Shown here in pieces: positions 8,877 through 18,006 of a stretch of 64,000 nucleotides of DNA. The position numbers were made by a program, and so were the translations under genes. This DNA comes from Crocosphaera chwakensis CCY0110 (lineage in GTDB: Bacteria; Cyanobacteriota; Cyanobacteriia; Cyanobacteriales; Microcystaceae): positions 62,001 to 126,000 of the forward strand of contig NZ_AAXW01000001.1 in assembly GCF_000169335.1 (NCBI RefSeq). The letters are read 5' to 3'. Each line of letters opens with the position of its first letter. Positions within the stretch are counted from its first letter, which is position 1. The notes under the pieces were generated by a model. That model was not told where the DNA came from. It did not search any database and saw nothing but the letters and a program-made list of their open reading frames with translations.

Positions 8877-8907
8877 AGAAAAAACACAACTTCCTTAAAG
8901 GTTGTGT
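8877..8907 (-). terminator. Rho-independent terminator of the metallophosphoesterase gene
   Basis: On the minus strand ACACAAC...GTTGTGT forms a 7-bp stem with a 10-base loop, followed by a run of eight T (plus-strand A run at 8877-8884). It lies about 125 bases beyond the stop of the gene at 9034-10788. Confidence 0.6.
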
Positions 8908-9033
8908 ACGGTTTATTATCAATTTAATGCTGTTGTCAGTATATCAATGAATGTAACCTAAGCAAAGCCCCTAACGCAAAAACTTACCTAATGGGGATCA
9001 ACAAATATCATGATAAACATTATAAAAATATCA

Positions 9034-10788
9034 TCAAATTACAAATTCATCAAATTTAATCGCATTAGAATCAGGTTTACGGATATCAAAGTAATAACTA
9101 CTAACTGTTCCTTTTTTTGTATCTAAAATGCTAAAAACGGTAATTTCATTACTGGCAATGTAAGGTAAAGGATGATTATTTTCATCTATTAAAGGTGCTA
9201 AATTAGGAATGACGGGTTTAAGTCCATTGGGATCGCCAATTTCGACATAGTTTAACGCAGAATAATCAGGCGGAATTGGTCTTTTATTTTCTCCTAAATG
9301 TGCGCCGTAACTATTACCTACATTAGAAGATTCGAGAAAATTAATACCATTAGAACTGATAAAACGGTTCCACAGATGAGAATGACCATAAAATACTAAG
9401 TTAACATTTGCTGTTTCTAAAAGTGGCATTAAATCTTGAATAAGATAATCTTTTTCTTTGGGATATTGGTAACGAATTTCTGTTATATTTCCATCAGCAT
9501 CCTTATTGATTTTTTGTATGGGATCGGTATAAGGTGGAACAATATTGCCTCCTAAGGTATGAACGGGATGATGAAACATTACTATTTTATATTTTGCTTT
9601 TTGAAATACTTCACTTTTTAGTTCTTTTTCTAACCATTGATACTGTTCACTTCCTTTTTTAATCGGTTTAAAAATATGTTGACCATAACCCCAATTTTCA
9701 GCGTTATTAAAGTCTTTTTCTGCTTCTTGATATCTTCCTTTGACATTCTTATCTAAGCTAGGAGAACGCCAAATATTAGTCACTTGTAAAACCACTAAAC
9801 GAATGTCACCAAAAGTGACAGCGTAATAATGACTGTTATTCGATTGTGTTTGAGGAAAGGAAAAAATCTCTTCATAAGTATCGGTATTAAATGAATTGTT
9901 TTTTATCCAATTTTCTTTAAAATCACTATCATAATTGGGGTTGATACCATCAGCTTTTTCTGAGTAAAGACTTTCAGCCACTTCTCTAGGAATAGCATCT
10001 ACAAATTGTTTAGATAGACCTTTGCTCTCTGACCATTTTCCCATGACTTCATGATTACCAATGGTAGGAAATAATGGGGCAGATTGAATCAATTGACCTC
10101 CACGATAAACGGTTTTTGTCTCTTCAGTTTCTATTGTATAATTAGCTAATCCTTGCAGACAAGGAAAAAAAGCCCCACCTCGTTTATCATCAAACCATTC
10201 TGAAGCGCGGTCAGGAACATTAACTAAATCACCAGCAAAAAAAATAGCATCAATTTTACCCATCGTTTCCGCAACTTTTTGTAAATTAGCTGCTACCATT
10301 GGCTTTAATTGATGGTCAGAGGTTAATAAAATTTTTAAAGGCGTTTCTTTTTTAGGAGAAGAAGTTAAAGAAAAAACATTGCTTTCTATTTTATTTTCTT
10401 TAACTAAACTCACCACTTTATAAGGAACTTTCTTTCCTTGATTCAACTCTGTAATTTCTCCTTCGTGTCGCCAAATATTGCGTCTGGTTGTTTGCGAATA
10501 ATCACCCTTTACCTTTGATTGTTCATCTTCTCTCGTACGACTTAATTCAGTTGTCTTAGCAATTATTTCTTTGTCTAAATTGTCTCCATAAACAATTTTA
10601 TGTTCAATTCCCGGAAATTCAGTAAACCAAATAACTTTAACCGATGATTCCGTAGGAAACTGTAAAAACGGATCGCTTAGTAAAGAATAATCTAAATTAG
10701 AATGACTAGAAGACATTTGTATAACAAATAAAAAAGCGAGGATAAATAATAGCGTAGGAATAATTCTTACAAAATTCGAGATTTTCAA
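9034..10788 (-). CDS. Calcineurin-like metallophosphoesterase, exported
   Basis: A 584-residue protein with an N-terminal hydrophobic segment (IIPTLLFILAFLFVIQMSS), so probably periplasmic or membrane-tethered. The beta-rich region that follows resembles the N-terminal domain of purple acid phosphatases. The phosphoesterase domain shows FFAGDLVN, IGNHEVMGK, FHHPVHT and YGHSHLW, the usual dinuclear metal ligands. The first motif reads SDHQ rather than DxH. The only start that includes the signal is TTG at 10788; the first ATG is 24 codons later. Substrate may be a phosphate ester scavenged outside the cell. Single gene with its own terminator. Confidence 0.8.
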   Translation of the reverse strand: MKISNFVRIIPTLLFILAFLFVIQMSSSHSNLDYSLLSDPFLQFPTESSVKVIWFTEFPGIEHKIVYGDNLDKEIIAKTTELSRTREDEQSKVKGDYSQTTRRNIWRHEGEITELNQGKKVPYKVVSLVKENKIESNVFSLTSSPKKETPLKILLTSDHQLKPMVAANLQKVAETMGKIDAIFFAGDLVNVPDRASEWFDDKRGGAFFPCLQGLANYTIETEETKTVYRGGQLIQSAPLFPTIGNHEVMGKWSESKGLSKQFVDAIPREVAESLYSEKADGINPNYDSDFKENWIKNNSFNTDTYEEIFSFPQTQSNNSHYYAVTFGDIRLVVLQVTNIWRSPSLDKNVKGRYQEAEKDFNNAENWGYGQHIFKPIKKGSEQYQWLEKELKSEVFQKAKYKIVMFHHPVHTLGGNIVPPYTDPIQKINKDADGNITEIRYQYPKEKDYLIQDLMPLLETANVNLVFYGHSHLWNRFISSNGINFLESSNVGNSYGAHLGENKRPIPPDYSALNYVEIGDPNGLKPVIPNLAPLIDENNHPLPYIASNEITVFSILDTKKGTVSSYYFDIRKPDSNAIKFDEFVI

Positions 10789-11003
10789 TTTTTTAACTAA
10801 ATCTTAAATAACAACAAAAATAAAGTTATAATTAAGCATTTTTGAACAAATGAACTAAAAAAGTTAGAAAAACATAATAAACTATGAGTGAAAAATCATA
10901 AAAATTGAGTATTTCAGAGTTTTCTATGAGGACGGGGTAATAATATTTACTTAAGATAGGTTGCAGATAAAGAGAAGCTTGCTAAACTAAATCTAGATAA
11001 CTA

Positions 11004-12251
11004 ATGAATCTACCTATGAAGATTCTTGTACTTTCATCCCTTTTTCCTTATCCACCAATACAGGGAAAAGCCCAGGTAAGAACCTTCTCCTTACTCAAAC
11101 ATCTTAATACAAAGTATGACATTACCCTAGTTACCCAAGAACCCGAACAAGTGTTAGAGGAGGATATTGATGCGCTACAGCAGCACATTAACAATTGTAT
11201 TGTTTTTCCTGCTGTCAACCATCATGAAAATGGCAAAGGTTTCTTAGAAACGGCTAAACAACTAGGGGTATTTGTGCAGCAAGGAACACCACCGAGGGTG
11301 TTATCTCATTATTCGTCTGCTATTCAAGAATGGTTAGATCAAGCAATTGAATCTGAAAAGTTTGATATCTTGTTATGCGAAGGAAGTGCGAATGAAATTT
11401 ATGTTAGACCAGAATGGCAAACAAAAATCCCGACAGTGATTGATATTCATCGTTCTGTCTATGGGATGTATAAACATCAAATTGAAACCAATTCTAATGA
11501 TAGCGGATTAAGGGATCAATTAAGTTTACCCCTATTACGTCGCTATGAAAGACAATATTGTCATAAATTTGCATCCGTTGTCGCAGCGAATCAAACCGAA
11601 CAACAAACCCTAAAAAACTTAAAATTAGAAGTCCCTGTTATCCTCGTTCCCAATGGACTCAACTTACAAGTTTTTCCAAAACGTTCTAATAATAAGGACG
11701 GACACCGTATTACCTTTGTTGGTGCTATGGACAAACCTGCTAATGTCGATGCTGCACGGTTTTTTAGTTTAGAGGTTTTTCCGAAAATTCGCCAACGCTA
11801 TCCCGATGCAACCCTTGATCTCGTGGGAAGTCGGCCGGTTGAAAAAGTTTTAGAATTAAAGGAACTTTCAGGGGTTCACGTCACGGGACAAGTCCCTTGT
11901 GTTCTTGACTACCTCCATAACACCACTGTATCAGTTATTCCCATTCGCAAAAGTGTCGGAACGAAAATGCGAACTCTTGAAGCATTGGCCACCGGAACCC
12001 CATTAGTAGCTAGTGATTACGGTTTAGAAGGATTACCCGTTGATGGGCCAGGGGTTCCTTTAGTAGCCATGAGAGCCAATAATGTAGATGAATATGTTTA
12101 TGCAGTAGGCCGTCTCTTTCAGGATGCAAAGCTAAGAGAAAAATTATCCCATAACGGACGGACTTTAGTCGAAAATAAATATACTTGGGAACAAATGACT
12201 CAACGTTATGAACAAGTGTTGTTAGATACCTATACTAAATTCACACCCTGA
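11004..12251 (+). CDS. Glycosyltransferase family 4 (group 1), copy A
   Basis: The 415-residue protein starts MKILVLSSLFPYPPIQGKAQVR (from the second ATG at 11016), the GT-B N-domain with its ligand-binding loop. It has VPNGLNLQVFP and the C-domain block KMRTLEALATGTPLVASDYGLEGLPVDG, where the E-x7-E type motif binds the sugar nucleotide. It resembles the gene at 14738-15961 along its whole length. It opens a plus-strand run with a GT2 gene (26 bases on) and a GDP-mannose dehydratase, pointing to assembly of a surface polysaccharide. Donor and acceptor cannot be read from the sequence. Confidence 0.85.
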   Translation: MNLPMKILVLSSLFPYPPIQGKAQVRTFSLLKHLNTKYDITLVTQEPEQVLEEDIDALQQHINNCIVFPAVNHHENGKGFLETAKQLGVFVQQGTPPRVLSHYSSAIQEWLDQAIESEKFDILLCEGSANEIYVRPEWQTKIPTVIDIHRSVYGMYKHQIETNSNDSGLRDQLSLPLLRRYERQYCHKFASVVAANQTEQQTLKNLKLEVPVILVPNGLNLQVFPKRSNNKDGHRITFVGAMDKPANVDAARFFSLEVFPKIRQRYPDATLDLVGSRPVEKVLELKELSGVHVTGQVPCVLDYLHNTTVSVIPIRKSVGTKMRTLEALATGTPLVASDYGLEGLPVDGPGVPLVAMRANNVDEYVYAVGRLFQDAKLREKLSHNGRTLVENKYTWEQMTQRYEQVLLDTYTKFTP

Positions 12252-12277
12252 AATGGTCTATACCCCTTCTTATAATC

Positions 12278-13213
12278 ATGTCTAATGCTCAAATTGCTGC
12301 TATCATCTGCACCCATAACCGCGATCGCTATTTAGGTGATGCTATTAAAAGTCTTTTAGCTCAAGAGGGGGTAATCTATGAAGTCCTAATCGTCGATAAT
12401 GGCTCCACAGATGGTACAAAAGAAGTGGTTGAACCCTTTTTATCAAATACTCACCTTAGATACGTTTATGAGCCAATTTTAGGGCTATCCGTTGCTCGTA
12501 ATCGAGGAGCTAAAGAAACTACTGCTCCCATTTTAGCCTATCTTGATGATGATGCGATCGCTTCACCTCACTGGTTAAAGGTTCTGGTAGACGCTTATGA
12601 ACGCAAAGAAAAATTAGCGATCGCGGGGGGTAAAGTCACCTTAATCTGGCCTGATCATATGACTCCGCCGGCTTGGATTTCTCAAGAGTTAGCAGGAGGA
12701 TTAGGAGCTTATGATTTAGGGGAAGAAGAAGTATCAATCACCAACCCCCAACTTACCCCAAGAGGTTTAAATTATTCCCTGAGACGGTCATTTTTAGAGA
12801 AAATTGGTGGTTTCGATGCTAATTTAGGTAGAGTCGGCCAAAAACTGCTATCTAACGAAGAATTATTTATGACAGAATTAGCCTTAAATCAAGGATGGGA
12901 GGTTGCCTATCTTCCTGATGCACTGGTTGCCCATAATGTTGCTCCGGAAAGGCTTCAACGAAGTTGGTTTTTACGGCGTAGTTGGTGGCAAGGGGTGAGC
13001 GAATGTTATCGAGAAGAAATTGCTGGCCGTACTGGTATTAATCAGTTAGGAAGAGGAGGAGAAAGATTACTTAGAGGTTTATATAAATCTGTAAAATATC
13101 TTGGTAAACCGGCACAAAGTTTTGATAATTTAGTTTATGCTTATGGTCAAATTGGCTATTTAAAAGAAGCTTTACAATTATTCTTCAAATCTTCTAATTC
13201 TTCAACAAAATAA
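12278..13213 (+). CDS. Glycosyltransferase family 2
   Basis: A 311-residue GT-A enzyme. IICTHNRDRYLGDAI and VDNGSTDGT form the nucleotide-binding start. AYLDDDAIASPHWL carries the DxD metal site. SNEELFMTELALNQG supplies the acceptor-side acidic motif. No membrane segments, so cytoplasmic or peripheral. It lies between a GT4 gene and the GDP-mannose dehydratase with short gaps (26 and 9 bases), so it is probably one operon making a glycan repeat or glycolipid. Two HIP1 octamers lie within the coding region. Confidence 0.88.
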   Translation: MSNAQIAAIICTHNRDRYLGDAIKSLLAQEGVIYEVLIVDNGSTDGTKEVVEPFLSNTHLRYVYEPILGLSVARNRGAKETTAPILAYLDDDAIASPHWLKVLVDAYERKEKLAIAGGKVTLIWPDHMTPPAWISQELAGGLGAYDLGEEEVSITNPQLTPRGLNYSLRRSFLEKIGGFDANLGRVGQKLLSNEELFMTELALNQGWEVAYLPDALVAHNVAPERLQRSWFLRRSWWQGVSECYREEIAGRTGINQLGRGGERLLRGLYKSVKYLGKPAQSFDNLVYAYGQIGYLKEALQLFFKSSNSSTK

Positions 13214-13222
13214 CAATATAAA

Positions 13223-14194
13223 ATGGGACAAAAAACAGCTTTAATTTGTGGCATTTCTGGACAAGATGGGTCTTATTTAGCTCAGTTTCTTTTAAACAAG
13301 GGTTATTTGGTTTGCGGAACCTCACGGGACGCTCAAATGTCCTCGTTTCAAAACTTAGTTCGTCTGGGAATTCGCAAACAAGTTAAAGTTGAATCCATGG
13401 CTTTAAATGACTTTCGGAGTGTTCTACAAACTCTCAATAAAATTGAACCCGATGAGGTCTATAATTTAGCGGGTCAAAGTTCCGTGGGATTGTCTTTTGA
13501 ACTTCCTGTAGAAACATTAGATAGTATCGCCACGGGTACTTTAAATTTACTTGAGGCCATTCGTTTTACCGATGCACCGATTAAGTTTTATAATGCAGGG
13601 TCAAGCGAATGTTTTGGGGATATTGGGACAACCCCGGCCGATGAATTAACCCCGTTTCGTCCTCGCAGTCCTTATGCTGTAGCTAAATCTGCGGCCTTTT
13701 GGGAAGTGGCAAATTATCGAGAAGCTTATGGTATTTTTGCCTGTTCTGGTATCTTATTTAATCACGAATCTCCTCTTCGTCCCCAACGATTTGTGACTCA
13801 AAAAATTGTCGCAACAGCTTGTAAAATTGCTAAAGATCACTCCCAGAAATTACAACTAGGAAATGTTAAGATTAGACGGGACTGGGGATGGGCCCCTGAA
13901 TATATTCAAGCCATGTATTTAATGCTGCAACAACCCCAAGCTGATGATTATGTTATTGCTACAGGAGATAGTTATTCTTTAGAAGAGTTTGTCATTGAAA
14001 CCTTTAATTGTTTAGAATTAAATTGGCAAGATTATGTAATCACTGATCAAAGTTTATTTCGTCCTACCGATATCTCTTACAGTTGTGCTAATCCAAGCAA
14101 AGCAGAAGAAAAATTAGGTTGGAAAGCTCAATATAAAATGCCAGAGGTGGTCAAAATGATGGTAGAACATAGGCTAAGTCATAACAAAGGGTAG
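13223..14194 (+). CDS. gmd: GDP-mannose 4,6-dehydratase-like NAD-dependent sugar dehydratase
   Basis: A 323-residue extended SDR. ICGISGQDGSYLAQFLL is the NAD(P)-binding Rossmann start typical of GMD. NAGSSECFG holds the catalytic Ser/Glu and RSPYAVAKSAAFW the Tyr-x3-Lys. NHESPLRPQRFVTQKI and IRRDWGWAPEYIQAMYLML are GMD signatures. It converts GDP-mannose to GDP-4-keto-6-deoxymannose, precursor of deoxysugars such as fucose or rhamnose. It is somewhat shorter than the common 340-370 residues, and has NLAGQSSV where NLAAQSHV is usual. Last gene of the 11.0-14.2 kb run. Confidence 0.85.
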   Translation: MGQKTALICGISGQDGSYLAQFLLNKGYLVCGTSRDAQMSSFQNLVRLGIRKQVKVESMALNDFRSVLQTLNKIEPDEVYNLAGQSSVGLSFELPVETLDSIATGTLNLLEAIRFTDAPIKFYNAGSSECFGDIGTTPADELTPFRPRSPYAVAKSAAFWEVANYREAYGIFACSGILFNHESPLRPQRFVTQKIVATACKIAKDHSQKLQLGNVKIRRDWGWAPEYIQAMYLMLQQPQADDYVIATGDSYSLEEFVIETFNCLELNWQDYVITDQSLFRPTDISYSCANPSKAEEKLGWKAQYKMPEVVKMMVEHRLSHNKG

Positions 14195-14242
14195 AAAGTC
14201 GAAAACCCCTACCCTTCAATGAATTAATTCAATGATTTGAAC

Positions 14243-14536
14243 TTAGAAACGGCCACGGCCTCCTCGACCACCACCGTTAAAAGAACCACGAGGTTGACGT
14301 TCTTTTGCTTTGTTAACTTTTAAGGTGCGACCCATCCATTCAGCCCCATCTAGGGTAGAGATAGCTTTCTCTTCTTGATCATCAGAAGTCATTTCTACAA
14401 AAGCAAAACCACGCATACGGCCGGTATCACGATCAGTAGGGATATGAACACGCTTAACCTGACCATAATCTGTAAAGACTTCGCTAAGGTCTTCTTTGGT
14501 TACGTCATAGGATAAATTTCCTACATAAATTGACAT
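14243..14536 (-). CDS. RNA-recognition-motif protein, Gly-rich tail (Rbp type)
   Basis: A 97-residue single-RRM protein. SIYVGNLSY is RNP2, MRGFAFVEM is RNP1, and the C-terminus is a Gly/Arg-rich tail (GGGRGGRGRF). This is the cyanobacterial Rbp family, which binds single-stranded RNA; some members are cold-induced or affect thylakoid mRNA localisation. The spacer upstream (14537-14737) is about 200 bases and may hold a long 5' leader as in cold-regulated rbp genes. It sits between two convergently and divergently placed polysaccharide genes without obvious functional link. Confidence 0.93.
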   Translation of the reverse strand: MSIYVGNLSYDVTKEDLSEVFTDYGQVKRVHIPTDRDTGRMRGFAFVEMTSDDQEEKAISTLDGAEWMGRTLKVNKAKERQPRGSFNGGGRGGRGRF

Positions 14537-14737
14537 TTTTAGATTATCTCCGCTATTTACAAGGATTGTAGAGATTGAGTGATCGGAGAGAATCGTATCA
14601 AGGCTGAAAGGGAAAGACCCGTCAATGCTAATAACAAAATCTGCTACCGAATACTTATTTGTCTCACTTGATATAATAACATATCTTTTGGATTAAGATC
14701 ATGCAGGTTTACTTGTCGTTTCCATTACTCTGATGCA

Positions 14738-15961
14738 ATGAAATTATTAATGATTTGTGCTACTTTTCCTTATCCTCCCAGTCGAGGGGGAACTCAAGTT
14801 AGAACCTTTAATTTATTAAAACAGTTAAGTTATCATCATGAAATCACTTTTTTAACTCAAAAAGCTGAAGATATTACTACAGAAGAAATAGAAGCTTTAA
14901 AGCATTGGGTTAAAAGTTTAATACTCTTTCCTCGTCCTGCTAACCCCAAAACAGGACTACTTAAAAAATTTAACCGATTTAGTCAATTTTTAATAACAGG
15001 AACCCCTCCTAATGTTTCTTTTTTGTACGACCAGTCTATTCAAAAGTGGCTTGATCAAGCAGTTGAAAACAATAATTTTGATGCCATTACTTGTGAACAC
15101 AGTGTGAATGAAATTTATATTCGTCCTTCTTATAAAAATAAGATAAAAACCATTATTAATAGTCATAGCTCTGTCTACCGAACCTGTAAACATCAATTAG
15201 AAACAGGAACCTCTGAAAATTTTAAACGTGATCGCCTTTATTTACCGTTATTAAAACGTTACGAAAAACGAGTTTATCAGAAGTTTTCCCATATTGTTGT
15301 CACCACAGATGAAGATTATCAACAACTGAAAGAATTTAAGATCGATACTCCAGTTTCTGTACTTCCTAATGGGGTTGATTTAGACATTTTTCCTTATCGA
15401 AAAAGTGACCCAGGAGGTCATCATTTGATTATTACGGGGGGAATGGATTATGTGGTAAATATTGATGCTGCTTGCTTTTTTAGTCAAGATATTTTTCCTT
15501 TATTACGTCAAAAATATCCTGATCTTACTTTAACTATTGTTGGTGCAAATCCTGCACCTTCAGTTATAAAATTAGCAGAAATCCCAGATATTATTGTCAC
15601 GGGAAAAGTGCCTTCAATGGCAGAGTATTTGCATAAAGCAACGGTGTGTGTCATTCCTTTAAGGTCAGGATTTGGTATTAAAAATAAAACCCTAGAAGCA
15701 ATGGCTGTAGGGGTTCCTATCGTAGCAAGCGATCGCGGTTTAGAAGGAATGGAAGTTGATGGAAAAAACATCCCTTTAAGAGCGTTAAGAGCGAATACAA
15801 TAAAGGAATATATGAAAGCTATTAGTAATTTATTTGAAGATAAAAAATTACGCCAGACTTTATCAAAAAATGCTCGATATTATGTAGAAAATCATTTTAC
15901 TTGGGAAAGTTTAGGGAAAGAATATGAGAAAATAATTATGGATAAATGTAAGTTACGATAG
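14738..15961 (+). CDS. Glycosyltransferase family 4 (group 1), copy B
   Basis: A 407-residue GT-B enzyme that is a clear paralogue of the gene at 11004-12251: same start pattern (MICATFPYPPSRGGTQVR), same spacing of VLPNGVDLDIFPYR and the donor-binding block NKTLEAMAVGVPIVASDRGLEG. No membrane helix. It lies alone on the plus strand between the RRM gene and the SDR gene. It probably adds a sugar to the same or a related surface glycan. The two copies have diverged considerably, so duplication is not recent. Confidence 0.85.
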   Translation: MKLLMICATFPYPPSRGGTQVRTFNLLKQLSYHHEITFLTQKAEDITTEEIEALKHWVKSLILFPRPANPKTGLLKKFNRFSQFLITGTPPNVSFLYDQSIQKWLDQAVENNNFDAITCEHSVNEIYIRPSYKNKIKTIINSHSSVYRTCKHQLETGTSENFKRDRLYLPLLKRYEKRVYQKFSHIVVTTDEDYQQLKEFKIDTPVSVLPNGVDLDIFPYRKSDPGGHHLIITGGMDYVVNIDAACFFSQDIFPLLRQKYPDLTLTIVGANPAPSVIKLAEIPDIIVTGKVPSMAEYLHKATVCVIPLRSGFGIKNKTLEAMAVGVPIVASDRGLEGMEVDGKNIPLRALRANTIKEYMKAISNLFEDKKLRQTLSKNARYYVENHFTWESLGKEYEKIIMDKCKLR

Positions 15962-16121
15962 CACTATAAATTATGGTTAAGACCTTGTAGGAATTCAGAT
16001 CAATTGAAAACTGCTATAATGAAAATGACGTACCCCATGAGGTTGAAATACCTTCGTTTTTTCAGAAATGTCGAAATTATAAATTTATAATATTTGTTGT
16101 TCTCTATTTTAGTTATTTTTT

Positions 16122-16865
16122 ATGAATCAACCGTTATCGAACAAAGTTGCCCTCGTCACTGGTGGCTCCCGTGGTATCGGAGCTGCGATTTGCCAGAAGT
16201 TAGCAAGTCATGGTGCCCATGTGGTAGTGAATTACGCCAGCAGTCCCGATGCAGCTAAAAAGCTGGTGGAGCAGATTGTGACTGATGGCGGACAGGCGAT
16301 CGCTATCAAAGCTGATATGAGTGACCCGGCTCAAGTGATCAGCCTGTTCAACGAAGCCGAAAAGAGTTTGGGTAAGGTCTCAATTTTGGTTAATAATGCA
16401 GGAACTGCCGTCCCTGGAAGCCTGGCCGAGATTACCGACGAAGATTTTGACAAGCAAATTAACCTTAACGTGCGTGGGGTGTTTGTCGCCAGTCGAGAAG
16501 CTGCTCGACGTATGGAGTCGGGCGGACGCATCATCAACATTGGTAGTTCTTTGGGCGAAGCCGTACCCATGCCAGGACTTTCCATCTACTGCGCCACTAA
16601 ATTCACCATAGCCGGTCTGACCAGAGGTTGGGCGCGAGATCTCGGTCCGCAGAAGATTACTGTCAATTGTGTGGAACCCGGGCCAATTGATACCGAATCG
16701 AATCCCGCTGATGGACCACAAGCTAACTACCAAAAGGCTGTGACCGCTCTCGGTCGCTACGGCAAACCCGAAGAGGTGGCTTCCCTGGTAGCGTATGTTG
16801 CTTCACCGGAGGCCAGCAATATTACTGGAGCAACCCTGCGTGTGGATGGCGGTTGGGGCGCATAG
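16122..16865 (+). CDS. Short-chain dehydrogenase/reductase, FabG-like
   Basis: A 247-residue classical SDR: VTGGSRGIGAAIC (cofactor loop), NNAG, catalytic Ser in INIGSSLG and Tyr-x3-Lys in IYCATKF, and a typical VDGGWGA end. Such enzymes reduce or oxidise alcohol/ketone groups with NAD(P). This one could be a 3-oxoacyl-ACP-reductase-like or glucose-dehydrogenase-like enzyme; the sequence does not decide. The coding region is visibly richer in GC (roughly 55% by eye) than neighbours and uses C/G-ending codons, suggesting recent transfer. It contains one HIP1 octamer near 16293, so the donor may also be a cyanobacterium. Confidence 0.85.
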   Translation: MNQPLSNKVALVTGGSRGIGAAICQKLASHGAHVVVNYASSPDAAKKLVEQIVTDGGQAIAIKADMSDPAQVISLFNEAEKSLGKVSILVNNAGTAVPGSLAEITDEDFDKQINLNVRGVFVASREAARRMESGGRIINIGSSLGEAVPMPGLSIYCATKFTIAGLTRGWARDLGPQKITVNCVEPGPIDTESNPADGPQANYQKAVTALGRYGKPEEVASLVAYVASPEASNITGATLRVDGGWGA

Positions 16866-16919
16866 ATGTTGAAAGAGATTTTTTGATAAAAGAACTTTGA
16901 GGACAATTTATTCTCCAGT

Positions 16920-17993
16920 TTAAACTAATTCAATATGAGAATCATCTCCTACCATGAATCTCAGAGCTTTTGGTCGTTGAGGAGCCATTTCTAGTTTAGC
17001 TCGTTGTCCAATTAAACTATCAACAATTCTTTGATGTATTTTTAATACTTGTGCGCCTTCTAAAAGGACACTATGTTCAATATCAGCATCGATTAAAGTA
17101 CATTGATCGCCAATACTTGTATAAGGACCAATAAAACAATTTTCAATATGACAATTTTCTCCGATCATAACAGGTCCGCGAATGGTACTGTTAATAATTT
17201 TTGAGCTTTTTTTTATATTGACTCTACCACTTATTTTACTACATTGATCAATATTTCCTGCTTTATCGATGGTTAAATTCGTGTCTAATATAATGCGGTT
17301 TGCTTCTAGTAAATCATCTTTTTTTCCTGTGTCTAACCACCAACCATTTAATTGAACTGATTCAACAATTTTTTCACTATCAATTAATTTTTGAATAGCA
17401 TCGGTAATTTCTAATTCTCCCCTCGCTGATGGTTGAATGTTCTCAATAGCTTCATGAATACCAGTAGAGAAGAAATAAACCCCAACCAGTGCTAAATTTG
17501 ACGGAGGATGTTTGGGCTTTTCAACTAATTTTAATACTCGTCCTTTTTCGTCCACTTCAGCTACACCAAAAGCAGTAGGATTAGGGACGGAACGCAATAA
17601 AATTAATCCATCTAAATGCTTATTTTTAAACTTATCTAAAAAGAGGTTCAGATCATCTTGAATTAAGTTATCCCCTAAATACATAATAAAGGGGTCATTT
17701 CCTAAAAAGGGTTGGGCTACTTTTACCGCATGGGCTAATCCTAAAGGTTCCTCTTGTACAATATAGGTAATATTTGCTCCTAAATGTTTACCCTTATCGG
17801 TTTTTTTGCGTATTTCTTCCCCTGTTTCGGGACTAATAATAATACCAATCTCGGTAATTCCCGCTTTAACAATCGACTCAATTCCGTACCATAGAATGGG
17901 TTTATTCGCAACAGGAACTAATTGTTTTGCACCTGTATAAGTAAGGGGTCGTAGTCTGGTTCCTTTTCCGCCGGAAAGAATTAATGCCTTCAT
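16920..17993 (-). CDS. rmlA: Glucose-1-phosphate thymidylyltransferase, long form
   Basis: A 357-residue nucleotidyltransferase: LILSGGKGTRLRPLTYTGAKQ is the nucleotide-binding start. YLGDNLI, RGELEITDAIQ and WWLDTGKKDDLLEAN are typical of RmlA. The C-terminal ~100 residues carry a hexapeptide-repeat left-handed helix, which places it with the long RmlA group rather than the 290-residue form. It makes dTDP-glucose for dTDP-deoxysugar synthesis. It follows rmlD by 13 bases on the same strand. rmlB and rmlC are not in the window. Confidence 0.9.
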   Translation of the reverse strand: MKALILSGGKGTRLRPLTYTGAKQLVPVANKPILWYGIESIVKAGITEIGIIISPETGEEIRKKTDKGKHLGANITYIVQEEPLGLAHAVKVAQPFLGNDPFIMYLGDNLIQDDLNLFLDKFKNKHLDGLILLRSVPNPTAFGVAEVDEKGRVLKLVEKPKHPPSNLALVGVYFFSTGIHEAIENIQPSARGELEITDAIQKLIDSEKIVESVQLNGWWLDTGKKDDLLEANRIILDTNLTIDKAGNIDQCSKISGRVNIKKSSKIINSTIRGPVMIGENCHIENCFIGPYTSIGDQCTLIDADIEHSVLLEGAQVLKIHQRIVDSLIGQRAKLEMAPQRPKALRFMVGDDSHIELV

Positions 17994-18006
17994 AATTTTA
18001 AGTTAG

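Noticed and set aside
16331..16733. Several frames antisense to the SDR gene
   Set aside because: Arise from its GC-rich codon pattern; the SDR frame has all catalytic motifs.
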